From assembly GCA_025698865.1 (NCBI GenBank), contig JAILWQ010000004.1, positions 186,001-250,000 of the forward strand: 64,000 nt of DNA, written 5' to 3'. Shown in pieces: positions 15,206 through 24,818 of this stretch. Position numbers and translations under genes: made by a program. Every line of letters starts with the position of its first letter. The first letter of the stretch is position 1. This stretch comes from Erythrobacter sp. Lineage in GTDB: Bacteria > Pseudomonadota > Alphaproteobacteria > Sphingomonadales > Sphingomonadaceae. The notes beneath the pieces are model-generated. The model did no database searches and was not told the origin of the DNA. It worked only from the letters and a program-made list of their open reading frames with translations.

Positions 15206-15396
15206 AGTCGATCATACGATCTTACACCAATAGTTACCCTGCCCGGGGGTGACACCCGTCGGCAACACGCAAAAACCTTAACGTGTTTTACGTCCTGTTA
15301 ACCTTTTCCCTTCAGAAGGGCCGTGGTTAACAGGGGCGCAGTTCGTTGTCGCGGCGCGTCGCCGGGCTTCGAACAGGGGCCAACAGGGGACGATCC

Positions 15397-16092
15397 ATGC
15401 GCGTATTGCTGATCGAAGACGAGCCGACCACCGCCAAGGCGATCGAGCTGATGCTCACGACCGAAGGCTTCAACGTGTACTCCACCGATCTGGGCGAAGA
15501 GGGCCTCGATCTCGGAAAGCTCTACGATTACGATATCATCCTGCTCGATCTGAACCTTCCCGACATGCATGGGTACGACGTCCTCAAGAAACTGCGCGTC
15601 GCCAAGGTGCAGACGCCGGTTCTGATCCTTTCCGGCATCGCCGAGATGGACAGCAAGATCCGCAGCTTCGGCTTCGGTGCCGACGATTACGTGACCAAGC
15701 CGTTCCACCGCGAGGAACTGATCGCGCGCATCCATGCGGTCGTGCGCCGGTCCAAGGGCCATTCCCAGTCGGTCATCCGCACCGGCAAGCTCGCCGTGAA
15801 CCTTGATGCCAAGACGGTCGAGGTCGACGGCGCGCGCGTGCATCTGACAGGCAAGGAATATGCGATGCTGGAGCTCCTCTCGCTCCGCAAGGGCACCACG
15901 CTGACCAAGGAAATGTTCCTCAACCATCTCTACGGCGGGATGGACGAGCCCGAGCTCAAGATCATCGACGTGTTCATCTGCAAGCTGCGCAAGAAGCTCT
16001 CCCATGCCTGTGGCGGGGAAAACTATATCGAGACCGTCTGGGGCCGGGGCTACGTGCTGCGCGATCCGGGCGAGGAGGCCGAAGCAGCCTGA
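15397..16092 (+). CDS. ctrA: Cell-cycle response regulator CtrA
   Basis: [80 protein letters not shown]; OmpR-type winged helix. Confidence 0.95.
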   Translation: MRVLLIEDEPTTAKAIELMLTTEGFNVYSTDLGEEGLDLGKLYDYDIILLDLNLPDMHGYDVLKKLRVAKVQTPVLILSGIAEMDSKIRSFGFGADDYVTKPFHREELIARIHAVVRRSKGHSQSVIRTGKLAVNLDAKTVEVDGARVHLTGKEYAMLELLSLRKGTTLTKEMFLNHLYGGMDEPELKIIDVFICKLRKKLSHACGGENYIETVWGRGYVLRDPGEEAEAA

Positions 16093-16210
16093 TCCGCCGC
16101 GCGCTGGTTCATCCACTTTCGGATCTTTTCGGTCCCGGCCAAGATTCCGTCTCGCTCCGCCGATTTTCCGCAACTATATGGCGCGGACAATCGGACAGGA
16201 CTGATCCGCC

Positions 16211-16978
16211 ATGGAAATCTTCGGTTTCGACCTCGCGCCGCTCCTGCCCTTCATCCTCGTGGGCTTTGCCGCACAGCTGGTCGACGGCGCGCTCGGAATG
16301 GCGTTCGGAGTCATCTCGAACACGCTGCTGGTCGGCGTGTTCGGCGTTCCGCCCGCGCTGGCCAGCCAGCGGGTCCACGTGGTCGAATGCTTCACCACGG
16401 CGACCAGCGGCATCAGCCACCTGATCAGCGGAAATATCGACGGCCGGCTGTTCCTGCGGCTCGTCGTGCCGGGCATGATCGGCGGGGTTGCCGGCGCCTA
16501 TCTCCTGTCCTCGCTCGACGCAGGCCTGGTGAAGCCCTTCGTGCTGGCCTACCTCGCCGGGATCGGCATCTATCTGCTGGTGCGCGGCCTGCTCTACCCG
16601 CCCAAGTTCCGCGAGGCACGCCTGGTCGCGCCGCTCGGCCTCGTGGGCGGCTTCCTCGATGCAGCGGGTGGCGGCGGCTGGGGGCCGGTGGTGACGAGCA
16701 ATCTGCTGATCCAGGGCGCCGAGCCGCGCAAGGTCGTGGGCACGGTCAATTCGGCCGAATTCTTCCTGACCGTCGCGATCTCCGCGACCTTTATCTTCCA
16801 TCTCGGCATCGCCGACCTCGCCGGGGCGACCGCCGGTCTGCTGATCGGCGGGATCGTTGCCGCCCCGTTCGGCGCCGTCGCGGCCAAGCGGTTCAGCCCC
16901 AAGGCCATGCTGATCCTCGTCGGCGTGGTGCTGACCGCGACCAGCATCTATGGCATCTGGACGGCGCTTGCCGGTTAG
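16211..16978 (+). CDS. TSUP family (TauE/SafE) transporter
   Basis: Multi-TM, GFLDAAGGGGWGPVVT motif. Confidence 0.88.
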   Translation: MEIFGFDLAPLLPFILVGFAAQLVDGALGMAFGVISNTLLVGVFGVPPALASQRVHVVECFTTATSGISHLISGNIDGRLFLRLVVPGMIGGVAGAYLLSSLDAGLVKPFVLAYLAGIGIYLLVRGLLYPPKFREARLVAPLGLVGGFLDAAGGGGWGPVVTSNLLIQGAEPRKVVGTVNSAEFFLTVAISATFIFHLGIADLAGATAGLLIGGIVAAPFGAVAAKRFSPKAMLILVGVVLTATSIYGIWTALAG

Positions 16979-16994
16979 CGCTACGGCGCGCGGC

Positions 16995-17696
16995 ATGACG
17001 GCATTCAAGGAAGGCGATCCGACCACGCTCGGCCGGCTCTACGGGCGCAGCCAGGGCAAGCCGCTGCGCGCGCACCAGCAGCATCTGGTCGAGGACCTGC
17101 TCCCGCAGATCGCCGTGCCGGACGAGGGCCCGGTGACGGCCGAGCGCCTGTTCGGCGACGACCGCCCGCTCCATTTCGAGATCGGCTTCGGCGGCGGCGA
17201 ACACCTCGCGCACCGGGCCGACCTGCTGCCCGATCACGGGCTGATCGGCGCGGAACCCTATCTCAACGGCGTCGCCCAGTGCCTCGCCCATATCGAGGAG
17301 GACAGGCTCGCCAATGTCCGGCTGGTGCATGGCGATGCCTTGCAGGCGCTGGCGCGGGTGCCCGACGGCGCGCTGACCATGCTCTATCTCCTCCACCCCG
17401 ACCCCTGGCCCAAGAACAAGCACGCCAAGCGGCGGATGATGAATGACGGGCCGGTGCAGATGTTCGCCGACAAGCTGAAACCGGGCGGCGAGTTCCGCTT
17501 CGGTACCGACCACCCGGTCTATCTGCGCCACGCGCTGATGGTGATGCGGCGCTTCACCGACGTGTTCGAATGGCAGGTCGAGAGCCGGGACAGCTGGGAG
17601 AACCGCCCCTCGGGCTGGTGCGAGACGCGCTACGAGCACAAGGCGCGCACCCAGATGGGCCACGAGGTATGGTACTTTCGATTCAGGCGACGCTAG
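16995..17696 (+). CDS. trmB: tRNA (guanine-N7-)-methyltransferase
   Basis: FEIGFGGGEHL, LHPDPWPKNKHAKRR, C-terminal GHEVWYFRF. Confidence 0.93.
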   Translation: MTAFKEGDPTTLGRLYGRSQGKPLRAHQQHLVEDLLPQIAVPDEGPVTAERLFGDDRPLHFEIGFGGGEHLAHRADLLPDHGLIGAEPYLNGVAQCLAHIEEDRLANVRLVHGDALQALARVPDGALTMLYLLHPDPWPKNKHAKRRMMNDGPVQMFADKLKPGGEFRFGTDHPVYLRHALMVMRRFTDVFEWQVESRDSWENRPSGWCETRYEHKARTQMGHEVWYFRFRRR

Positions 17697-17819
17697 ACTA
17701 CGCTGATGTTGTAAAAACAACGACTTAGCGCAAAACACTTACGCCAGAATTGCCTCCAATTCGCCCCTTTTTCCGCTTGCGTGATTACCCGGTGATTGCC
17801 AGAAAAGGCCACGAGGTAT
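17659..17819 (+). repeat. 13-bp direct repeat GGCCACGAGGTAT: trmB 3' end (17659-17671) and just upstream of the integrase (17807-17819)
   Basis: Exact match read directly; both copies preceded by CCAGA. Confidence 0.6.
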
Positions 17820-17822
17820 CGC

Positions 17823-18730
17823 ATGGCAACAGGAAAAATCAGCAAGCGCACGGTCGATTCGCTCCCGGTTGGACCAAAGGAAAACTATCTTTGGGACACC
17901 GATCTCAAGGGCTTTGGCGTCAAGATTACAACTGCTGGATCAATCAGTTACATAATCCAGTTCCGAATGGGCGGACGAGAAGCGAAGACCCGTCGTTTCA
18001 CGATCGGATCACATGGATCGCCTTGGACACCGACTACTGCACGCTTGGAAGCTGAGCGATTGTTGGTGATTGTTGCGCAGGGCATTGATCCGGTTGATGC
18101 GGAAAAGCAGCGCCGCCGGGAAGCTGTCGACCTCGCCTTCTCGAATTACGCTGACCTCTTCACTCGCTCCTGCAAACGCGAGGGATGGCGTCGCCTCGTG
18201 GAGCGATCCATTCGCCTCTACCTCAAGCCCACATTCGGAATGAAGGCGCTGCCAGCGATTACGAAGATCGACGTCGTTTCGGTTCTCGATCAGATGCCGC
18301 CCAAGCAGGTGGCAAACCGGCGAAATGTCTTTGCCGTTATGCGCCGCCTGTTTCGCTGGGCCGTCAGTCGCGGAGATATCGATCGCAATCCGATGGAGGG
18401 CATGGAAACGCCGCCTCCGGTCAAGCCACGAGAGCGCTGGCTCAAGGATGGCGAACTCCGCCATATCTGGAATGCGGCGCCGGAATGTCATCGCTGCTTT
18501 GGTCCAATTGTCAGGCTTCTGATCGTAACCGGACAGCGCCGTGAAGAAGTCTCCGGGATGCACTGGCAGGAGCTCAGTCGCAGCGAAAGATTATGGACCC
18601 TGCCCGGATCTCGAACCAAGAACGGAGAACCTAACTCCATTCCCCTCAACGATCTTGCAATCGCCGAGCTCGACCGGGAGGCTCGCGGCGAGAGGTGGCC
18701 GCGTAAGGGCCGTGTTTTCGCGACAGCTAT
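17823..18730 (+). pseudogene. Tyrosine integrase (DUF4102/P4-type), 3' truncated, in frame with downstream kinase
   Basis: MATGKISKRTVDSLPVGPKENYLWDTDLKGFGVKI...; first catalytic Arg region VTGQRREEVSGMHW present; no HxxR/Tyr box. Confidence 0.8.
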
Positions 18731-18777
18731 CTTATCGGTCCGATTCTGTTCATCCCGGGAAGGTCACAAGCTGGCTA

Positions 18778-19856
18778 TGAATGCAAAAGTCATCACGAAC
18801 TTCCAGCTTGGCAGCCGCGAATCCTCTTCGGCGCCTGATGTCTTGCCCCTCGCTACAGAGCATGCGCTGCAATCCGCCGGAGCTGCTTTCCATGCGCTCG
18901 CCGACACCATGCCGCAGATGGTATGGTCGACTCTTCCCGACGGCTCCCACGATTATTACAATGCGCGCTGGTATGAATTCACGGGTGTCCCTGTCGGATC
19001 AACCGACGGCGAAGGATGGGCCGGGATGTTCCATGAGGATGACCAGGCCGACACATGGAAGAAATGGAACCACAGCCTCGCTACCGGCGAACCGTACGAG
19101 GTTGAATATCGCCTGAGGCATCACAGCGGCGATTATCGCTGGATGATCGGTCGTGCGCTGCCGATCCTCAACGAGGAGGGTGAGATCCAGCGCTGGATCG
19201 GCACTTGTACGGATATCGACGAGCAGAAGCGCACCGCCCTCCAAAACGAAATCCTGAGTCAAGAGCTCAGCCATCGCATCAAGAACATCTTCGCGATTGT
19301 TTCCGGTTTGATCAGCCTGACAGCGCGCGCAAATGAAGCGTTCGGTGAAGCGTCGCGCGACCTGCTGGGCCGGATTTCCGCGCTGGGGCGCGCGCACGAA
19401 TTCGTCCGGCCCCACAGCGAAAAGTCCCAGCCCGAGGGCAAGGAAGTGACCCTCGCCACGCTGCTTGCGACGATCTTCGAGACCTATCCTGCCTTTTCCG
19501 AAAGAAGGATTGCTATTTCCGGCCCCGATATCGCGGTCGAAAGCCGCGCCGCCACGCCGGTTGCATTGGTGTTCCACGAGCTGGCTACCAACGCGATGAA
19601 GTACGGAGCTCTGTCCAATCCCGAGGGAAGGATTTCGCTGGACCTTTCAACCGAGGACGAGATGGTCCGCTTCCGCTGGAGGGAACACGGAGCTCACATC
19701 GACAAGGCGAGTGAGCCTCAAACGGGTTTCGGAAGTCGCCTCATCGAGTTGGCCGTGAAGCAACAGCTAGGAGGCAATTACGAGAGAACCTGGCATGACG
19801 ATGGCGTTGAACTCGTCATGGATGTCCGAAAAAGCAGGTTGCAGGAGCCTAGTTAA
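18778..19856 (+). CDS. PAS domain HWE-family sensor histidine kinase (continuous frame from integrase, 17796-19856)
   Basis: PAS ALADTMPQMVWSTLPDG...YNARWYEFTG; HWE-type ELSHRIKNIFAIVSGLI; ATG at 18778. Confidence 0.85.
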
Positions 19857-20253
19857 AGAAGAGCCTAAGACGGGCTGGCGGATCGATTTTTTCGCCCTTC
19901 CGGACCGCAATGACATAGTCGAGAACCTGCTTGAGAATGCTAAGATCGACCGGTTTTTCCAGCGCGCCCAGCGTTCCGCTCACCCCTTCGCCGAGTTGTG
20001 CGGGATTGGCGGTTACGAAAATAACCTCGATCCCGAAATCCGCAGCAAGCTTCTCGCCGATCCTCGGACCAGTGGCTCCATCGGCCAGATTGACATCGAC
20101 GAGCGCCACATCGATCGCGTCTGAAGCCTTTGCCAATGCCGATTGCATGTCGTCGGCTATGCCTGCGGATTCATGACCGAGATCGTGAACCACCGCCTCC
20201 ATTTCGACAGCTATGAGGAATTCGTCTTCGACAATCAGAATGGTGGTCGGCAT
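19849..20253 (-). CDS. Single-domain response regulator
   Basis: MPTTILIVEDEFLIAVEMEAVV..., VALVDVNL, EKPVD; converges with and overlaps kinase stop. Confidence 0.88.
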   Translation of the reverse strand: MPTTILIVEDEFLIAVEMEAVVHDLGHESAGIADDMQSALAKASDAIDVALVDVNLADGATGPRIGEKLAADFGIEVIFVTANPAQLGEGVSGTLGALEKPVDLSILKQVLDYVIAVRKGEKIDPPARLRLFFN

Positions 20254-20392
20254 GGAAAGCTATCAAAAGTTAAATGACGAGGCTCTGTAGTGAGGGGACG
20301 GACAGGGCGCATATTCGTTCCCTCGCCTCGTCGCATCCGGCTTCGATCGAAATAGCTTCAAGACGCGCACCCGTTCCGACGGCATAGCTTCA

Positions 20393-20815
20393 CTATCGGG
20401 CGCCAGGACCACGACCAAAGAGCGTATCTATGATGGGGCATTCCGGAACATCACCGCCTTCGCAGCGGGCTGATACATCGGCTAGCGTGCGCTCCAACCT
20501 AGTCAAATCAGCAATTTTAGCTCGCACGCTGGCCAGATGGTTATTGGTCAGATCCCGAACCTCGCCGCAGCTGTAGGGGTGCGAATCAACGAGGCTGAGC
20601 AGGCTTTTGAGCTCCTCGATCGAAAAACCCAGATCGCGGCCGCGCAAGATAAAGCCGAGCCGCGCCTGGTCGCCGGGTGGATAGAGCCTGTGCCCGCTTG
20701 CCGTACGCTCGGGAGGCTGAAGCAGACCGATGTTCTCGTAGTAGCGGATTGTCTCAAGGTTGCAGCCCGACCGTCTGGCCAGTTCTCCCCGTTTGATCAC
20801 TTGCGATGCTGTCAT
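20393..20815 (-). CDS. merR: MerR-family (Hg-type) transcriptional regulator
   Basis: LARRSGCNLETIRYYENIGLLQPP; C-terminal Cys residues; divergent from merT. Confidence 0.82.
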   Translation of the reverse strand: MTASQVIKRGELARRSGCNLETIRYYENIGLLQPPERTASGHRLYPPGDQARLGFILRGRDLGFSIEELKSLLSLVDSHPYSCGEVRDLTNNHLASVRAKIADLTRLERTLADVSARCEGGDVPECPIIDTLFGRGPGAR

Positions 20816-20836
20816 GAGCCATATGCCAATTAGTGC

Positions 20837-20867
20837 TTGAACCTGTAGTTACTACAGGGAGTACATT
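20837..20867 (+). promoter_or_regulatory. MerR-type promoter/operator: TTGAAC - 19 bp - TACATT with palindrome CCTGTAGTTACTACAGG
   Basis: Read directly; palindrome at 20842-20858 inside a 19-bp spacer. Confidence 0.75.
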
Positions 20868-20874
20868 GGTTTCC

Positions 20875-21237
20875 ATGGTCGATCAAATGCACAAGAACGC
20901 GCAGCGCTTATGGGCGAGCGGCGGGACGCTCGGCGCGATACTCGCCTCGTCCTGCTGTATTGCCCCGCTGTTATTGCTGAGCCTTGGCATCAGCGGCGCG
21001 TGGATCGGCAATCTCACTGCGCTCGAACCGTACAAATGGGTATTTATCGCCATTGCGGTTGTCTTTTTGGCCCTTGGATTCCGGCACGTCTATTTTCGGC
21101 AAGCCGAACCTTGCGAAGACGGAACATATTGCGCGCGGCCCGGAGCAAACCTGCTCGTCAAAAGCTCCCTGTGGCTGGCGACCGTATTGGTCGCTGCCTC
21201 GTCCACGGTCGAGTGGTGGGCGCCGCAATTCTACTAG
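20875..21237 (+). CDS. merT: Mercuric ion transporter MerT
   Basis: ASSCCIAPLLLLSLGISGAWIGNLTALEPYKWVFIAIA. Confidence 0.9.
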   Translation: MVDQMHKNAQRLWASGGTLGAILASSCCIAPLLLLSLGISGAWIGNLTALEPYKWVFIAIAVVFLALGFRHVYFRQAEPCEDGTYCARPGANLLVKSSLWLATVLVAASSTVEWWAPQFY

Positions 21238-21248
21238 GAGTTCGAAAG

Positions 21249-21590
21249 ATGAAGAAGACGATGATCGTCGCAGTTGCGATACTGGGACTGGCCGGAGCGG
21301 GTATCTGGGCAGCGACCTTGTTTCCGCCAAACTCCGACGAACGGGTTCAACAAAATTCTGCGCATCTGCAATCGGCAAGTTTTGCGGTCGAGAATATGAC
21401 CTGCGCGACCTGCCCGATAACGGTTCGGCGCGCGATGGAAGGCGTGGCAGGCGTGCACGAGGTGACTATCGATTACGAGACCAGGACGGCGACTGCGCAG
21501 TTCGATCCTGAGCGAACAACCACAAGCGCGATCGCCGCGGCGTCGACCGAGGCCGGATATCCGGCGATCCTTTCAGAGAGCGCGCTATGA
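21249..21590 (+). CDS. merP: MerP-like mercury-binding protein with N-terminal TM segment
   Basis: HMA motif VENMTCATCPITVRRAMEGVAGV. Confidence 0.85.
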   Translation: MKKTMIVAVAILGLAGAGIWAATLFPPNSDERVQQNSAHLQSASFAVENMTCATCPITVRRAMEGVAGVHEVTIDYETRTATAQFDPERTTTSAIAAASTEAGYPAILSESAL

Positions 21591-21817
21591 TCGAACTGAA
21601 GTCCGAGATCACATGCCCTACTTGCGGGTACAAAAAGCTCGAAAGAATGCCGACGGATGCCTGCTGGTTTTTCTACGATTGCAATGGTTGCGGTGTGAAA
21701 CTCCGCCCCAATGCGGGCGATTGCTGTGTCTTCTGCTCATTCGGCACCATCCCCTGCCCGCCGATCCAGGAAACGCGTGCCGATCGCAAGGGCGCCACAT
21801 GTTGCGGAGGGCGGTGA
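21587..21817 (+). CDS. GDCCVxC domain-containing protein
   Basis: MIELKSEITCPTCGYKKLERMPTDACWFFYDCNGCGVKLRPNAGDCCVFCSFGTIPCPP. Confidence 0.85.
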   Translation: MIELKSEITCPTCGYKKLERMPTDACWFFYDCNGCGVKLRPNAGDCCVFCSFGTIPCPPIQETRADRKGATCCGGR

Positions 21818-21818
21818 G

Positions 21819-22490
21819 ATGAGTACGCGAAACTTCGATCTTATAGTGCTGGGTGTTGGTATGGCGGCCGTAAATGCCGCCAACAAATGCGCCTCAGCCG
21901 GTTGGTCGGTCGCGGTGGTCGACGAACTGCCTTATGGCGGCACCTGCGCCCTGCGCGGCTGCGATCCGAAGAAAATGCTCCGCCGCGGGGCGGAAATCAT
22001 CGACGCAGCGCGGCTCATGCACGGCAAGGGCATCGAACCGAACGACATCGCCATCAACTGGCCCGATCTGGTCGCCTTCACGCAGACGTTCACCGACAAA
22101 ATGCCCGGTCGGATCGAAAACGGTCTGGAGAGCAACGGCGTCACTACCCTTCACGGGAAAGCGCGCTTCGTCGGCGAAGATACCGTCGAAATCGACGGCG
22201 AGGGGCAGTTTCAGGCAAACCATTTCCTGATCGCAACGGGTGCCAAGCCGCGGACGATAGATGTTCCCGGCTCCGAACACCTTACCGACAGCACCGAGTT
22301 CATGCGGCTCGATGCGCTGCCCGAACGCATCCTGTTCATCGGCGGCGGCTTCATCTCGTTCGAGTTTGGCCATATCGCAGCACGCGCCGGCAGCGAGGTG
22401 TGCATGATCGATCGCGGCGAGAGACCGCTTAAAGGTTTCGATGCCGATCTTGTTGAAAGACTCGTCGCGCGAGGCGAGGAAGTCGGCGTC
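21819..22490 (+). pseudogene. Truncated FAD/NAD(P)-dependent disulfide reductase (MerA/glutathione-reductase-like)
   Basis: FDLIVLGVGMAAVNAA, PYGGTCALRGCDPKK, FIGGGFISFEFGHIAARAGSEV; similarity stops near 22490, no C-terminal dimerisation domain. Confidence 0.75.
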
Positions 22491-22498
22491 CATCCACC

Positions 22499-23167
22499 AA
22501 ACGCAAGAGCGCGCTCGACATCGCACTTTACAAACGCGTCCTGTGCGACGCGCTGGAAAAGGCCGGCATTTCGGAGAAAGGGAGCTGGTCCGGTAAAGTC
22601 GAAACGAGCCTGTTAGCCAAGCACGCGACCGAGGTTGCGAAATTCCTTCTGATAGCTTCGGCGCACGACGTAGAACCCGACCTCAAGAATCCGGGTTTGG
22701 TCGTATCCGGCCGGAAAGGTGTTCATCCAACCCTGACGCTGGATGCCTGGAACCTGCTTTCGCCCATGCAGGTCGAGCACATCGCTCCACAGCAAGGGGC
22801 GAGCACTGACTGGCCCGCTGACCTCTACGATGAACGAGAGCTGTTCCAGACTCTGGGCAACCTCACGCTGCTGCATCGCGACCACAACATCGTGGTGTCA
22901 AATCATCCCCAACCGAAAAAGATGGCAAGCTACCGCGCCTTGGCATCGAGAACGCCCGAAGCGTTCGAGGCCGCGCGCGAAGAAGCCAGAAAGTTGGGGT
23001 ATGACTTGCCCGAAAGATCGGAAGCGATCCTCGCCGAAGCAACCCACGCGAGATTGTTGATTCCGCTCGTCGAATGTCCGTCCGACTGGGACGGGGAATT
23101 TGTGCGTCAACGCTCGCGAAGGTTGGCGGAAATTGCATGGGATCGCTTACGGCCATGGTTGGACTGA
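22499..23167 (+). pseudogene. C-terminal fragment of DUF262/DUF1524 (HNH, GmrSD-like) protein
   Basis: In-frame KRKSALDIALYKRVLCDALEKAG... VEHIAPQ ... TLGNLTLLHRDHNIVVSNHP, the DUF1524 HNH signature; no start or N-terminal DUF262. Confidence 0.7.
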
Positions 23168-23223
23168 CGGCCGTGTCGCGCAGTTGCAAACCAATGCCTT
23201 GGCGTCACGAGAGGACTTAAAGC

Positions 23224-24195
23224 TTGTTCCGTATTACCGCCCGAACTGTTCTCGAACTTGGCTCTGAACTAATCAGTTCGGATATTATCGCGTTTTATGA
23301 GCTTATCAAGAACGGTTTCGACGCTAGAACAAAAGCAGGGGTCGACGTAAAGTTCGACATTGTTCTGACACGCCGAGCATTTCTACGCCTCAAGGGTACA
23401 ATCCACGGTAAAGCCAGCCTCCCGGACCTGAAAAAGCTCATAAAAGACGAACTTCTTCCAACTGCTTCAGAGGCAGCGTACGGGAGCTTCGTCGATTTGA
23501 TCGATGAAGCGACTACAAAACAAGAGCTTACCGAAAAGCTCGATCAAGCTCAGCGACGCTTCAACACAATCACCGTGACAGACACGGGAAGCGGAATGTC
23601 GCTAGAGGATTTGGATCGAAGCTTCCTCGTGATCGGAACGCCATCAAGGAAAAAAGAGGTCGAAGCAGCGCTTGCGCGTGGAGACAAGAGCACCCCGTAT
23701 CTCGGCGAAAAAGGTATCGGGCGCCTTTCGGCAATGCGTCTTGGCGAGCGGTTGCTGGTTGAGACGGCCCGTTCAACCGACAAGAAACTCAATCGTCTCG
23801 AAATCGATTGGACCGAGTTCAGCAATGTCGATGCAATGCTCGATCAAATTGCGGTGGCCCCGACGAAAGGAGGAAAAAAACCCAGTGCCGAGTGGTCCGG
23901 CACAGCTTTGACGATCAGCGACCTTGTCGAGAATTGGACCGAAGCGAGGGTCCGCGACATGGCGGACTATGAATTTGCCCGCCTGACCGACCCTTTCGCC
24001 AATGCGACGACGCGACCTCGGATCGCCATCTTCTGGAACGGAGAAAGGATCGGCATTCCCATAATGTCCGGTGCCCTGCTTGATGCTGCCCATGCACGCG
24101 TGTCAGGCGCATATGAACTTATCGATGGCGCACCTGTTCTGACCTGCACTTTCGAGGCGTTGGATCTCGGGTTCGAGCATCCGAAAACGCACTGA
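23224..24195 (+). CDS. GHKL ATPase N-terminal half (Hsp90/MORC-like ATP-binding protein)
   Basis: N-box ELIKNGFDA, DTGSGMS, GEKGIGRLSA; TTG start; ends abruptly. Confidence 0.7.
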   Translation: MFRITARTVLELGSELISSDIIAFYELIKNGFDARTKAGVDVKFDIVLTRRAFLRLKGTIHGKASLPDLKKLIKDELLPTASEAAYGSFVDLIDEATTKQELTEKLDQAQRRFNTITVTDTGSGMSLEDLDRSFLVIGTPSRKKEVEAALARGDKSTPYLGEKGIGRLSAMRLGERLLVETARSTDKKLNRLEIDWTEFSNVDAMLDQIAVAPTKGGKKPSAEWSGTALTISDLVENWTEARVRDMADYEFARLTDPFANATTRPRIAIFWNGERIGIPIMSGALLDAAHARVSGAYELIDGAPVLTCTFEALDLGFEHPKTH

Positions 24196-24209
24196 AGGCT
24201 CTTGCCCAT

Positions 24210-24818
24210 ATGAAGGGTCGCGATGTCCCAGACCGCCTGCGCAGCTACTTCAATACGTTGCAGGCGGAAATGAAGAGTGTCAGCAAGCGCGTGCGCGTTC
24301 TCGACCCGATGAGCGTCTCTGGTCGACAACGATCGGAAGTCTTTGCACTCGACGAAGTCATTCGGGACGCCATTGAAGCCCATCATGCCCAATTCAAGCG
24401 TCACAAGATCGACGTGATCACCGACCTGACTACGCGACCTCTGCGGATCAGGGCAGTCAAGGGAATGATCGTTCAAATCATTGAAAATTTGATTTCGAAT
24501 TCAGTCTATTGGCTCGATATGCGCGCGGAGCGAGAACCTTCCTTCAAGCCGAAAATTTCAATCTCGCTTGAAAGTGACCCACCCGTAATGATGTTCGAAG
24601 ACAATGGGCGAGGCATTGCTCCGGAAAATCGAGACCAGGTTTTCAAGATGTTCTTTTCGCTCAAGGATACGCGCAGGAGGCGCGGACTTGGCCTTTACAT
24701 CGCCCGCGAGGCGGCCATGCATAACGGCGGCACACTTGAATTGGACGAGGAGCGCGATCCGGAGACCGGCAGACTCCACAAATTCGTTCTCGAATTGCCA
24801 GCAGGAGCGCAGGTGTGA
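24210..24818 (+). CDS. Histidine-kinase-type HATPase_c domain protein (probable 3' part of the preceding gene)
   Basis: IIENLISNSVYW, FEDNGRGIAPENRDQVFKMFFSLK, GLGLYIAREAAMHNGG; open frame extends upstream of the ATG. Confidence 0.7.
   Translation: MKGRDVPDRLRSYFNTLQAEMKSVSKRVRVLDPMSVSGRQRSEVFALDEVIRDAIEAHHAQFKRHKIDVITDLTTRPLRIRAVKGMIVQIIENLISNSVYWLDMRAEREPSFKPKISISLESDPPVMMFEDNGRGIAPENRDQVFKMFFSLKDTRRRRGLGLYIAREAAMHNGGTLELDEERDPETGRLHKFVLELPAGAQV

Noticed and set aside
16089-16213. CTGATCCGCC repeated on both sides of the ctrA-TSUP intergenic region
   Set aside because: 10-bp repeat in GC-rich sequence is likely chance; no associated element
17708-17721. GTTGT-AAAA-ACAAC hairpin after trmB considered as terminator or att site
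   Set aside because: Stem too short and AT-rich to be convincing without transcription data
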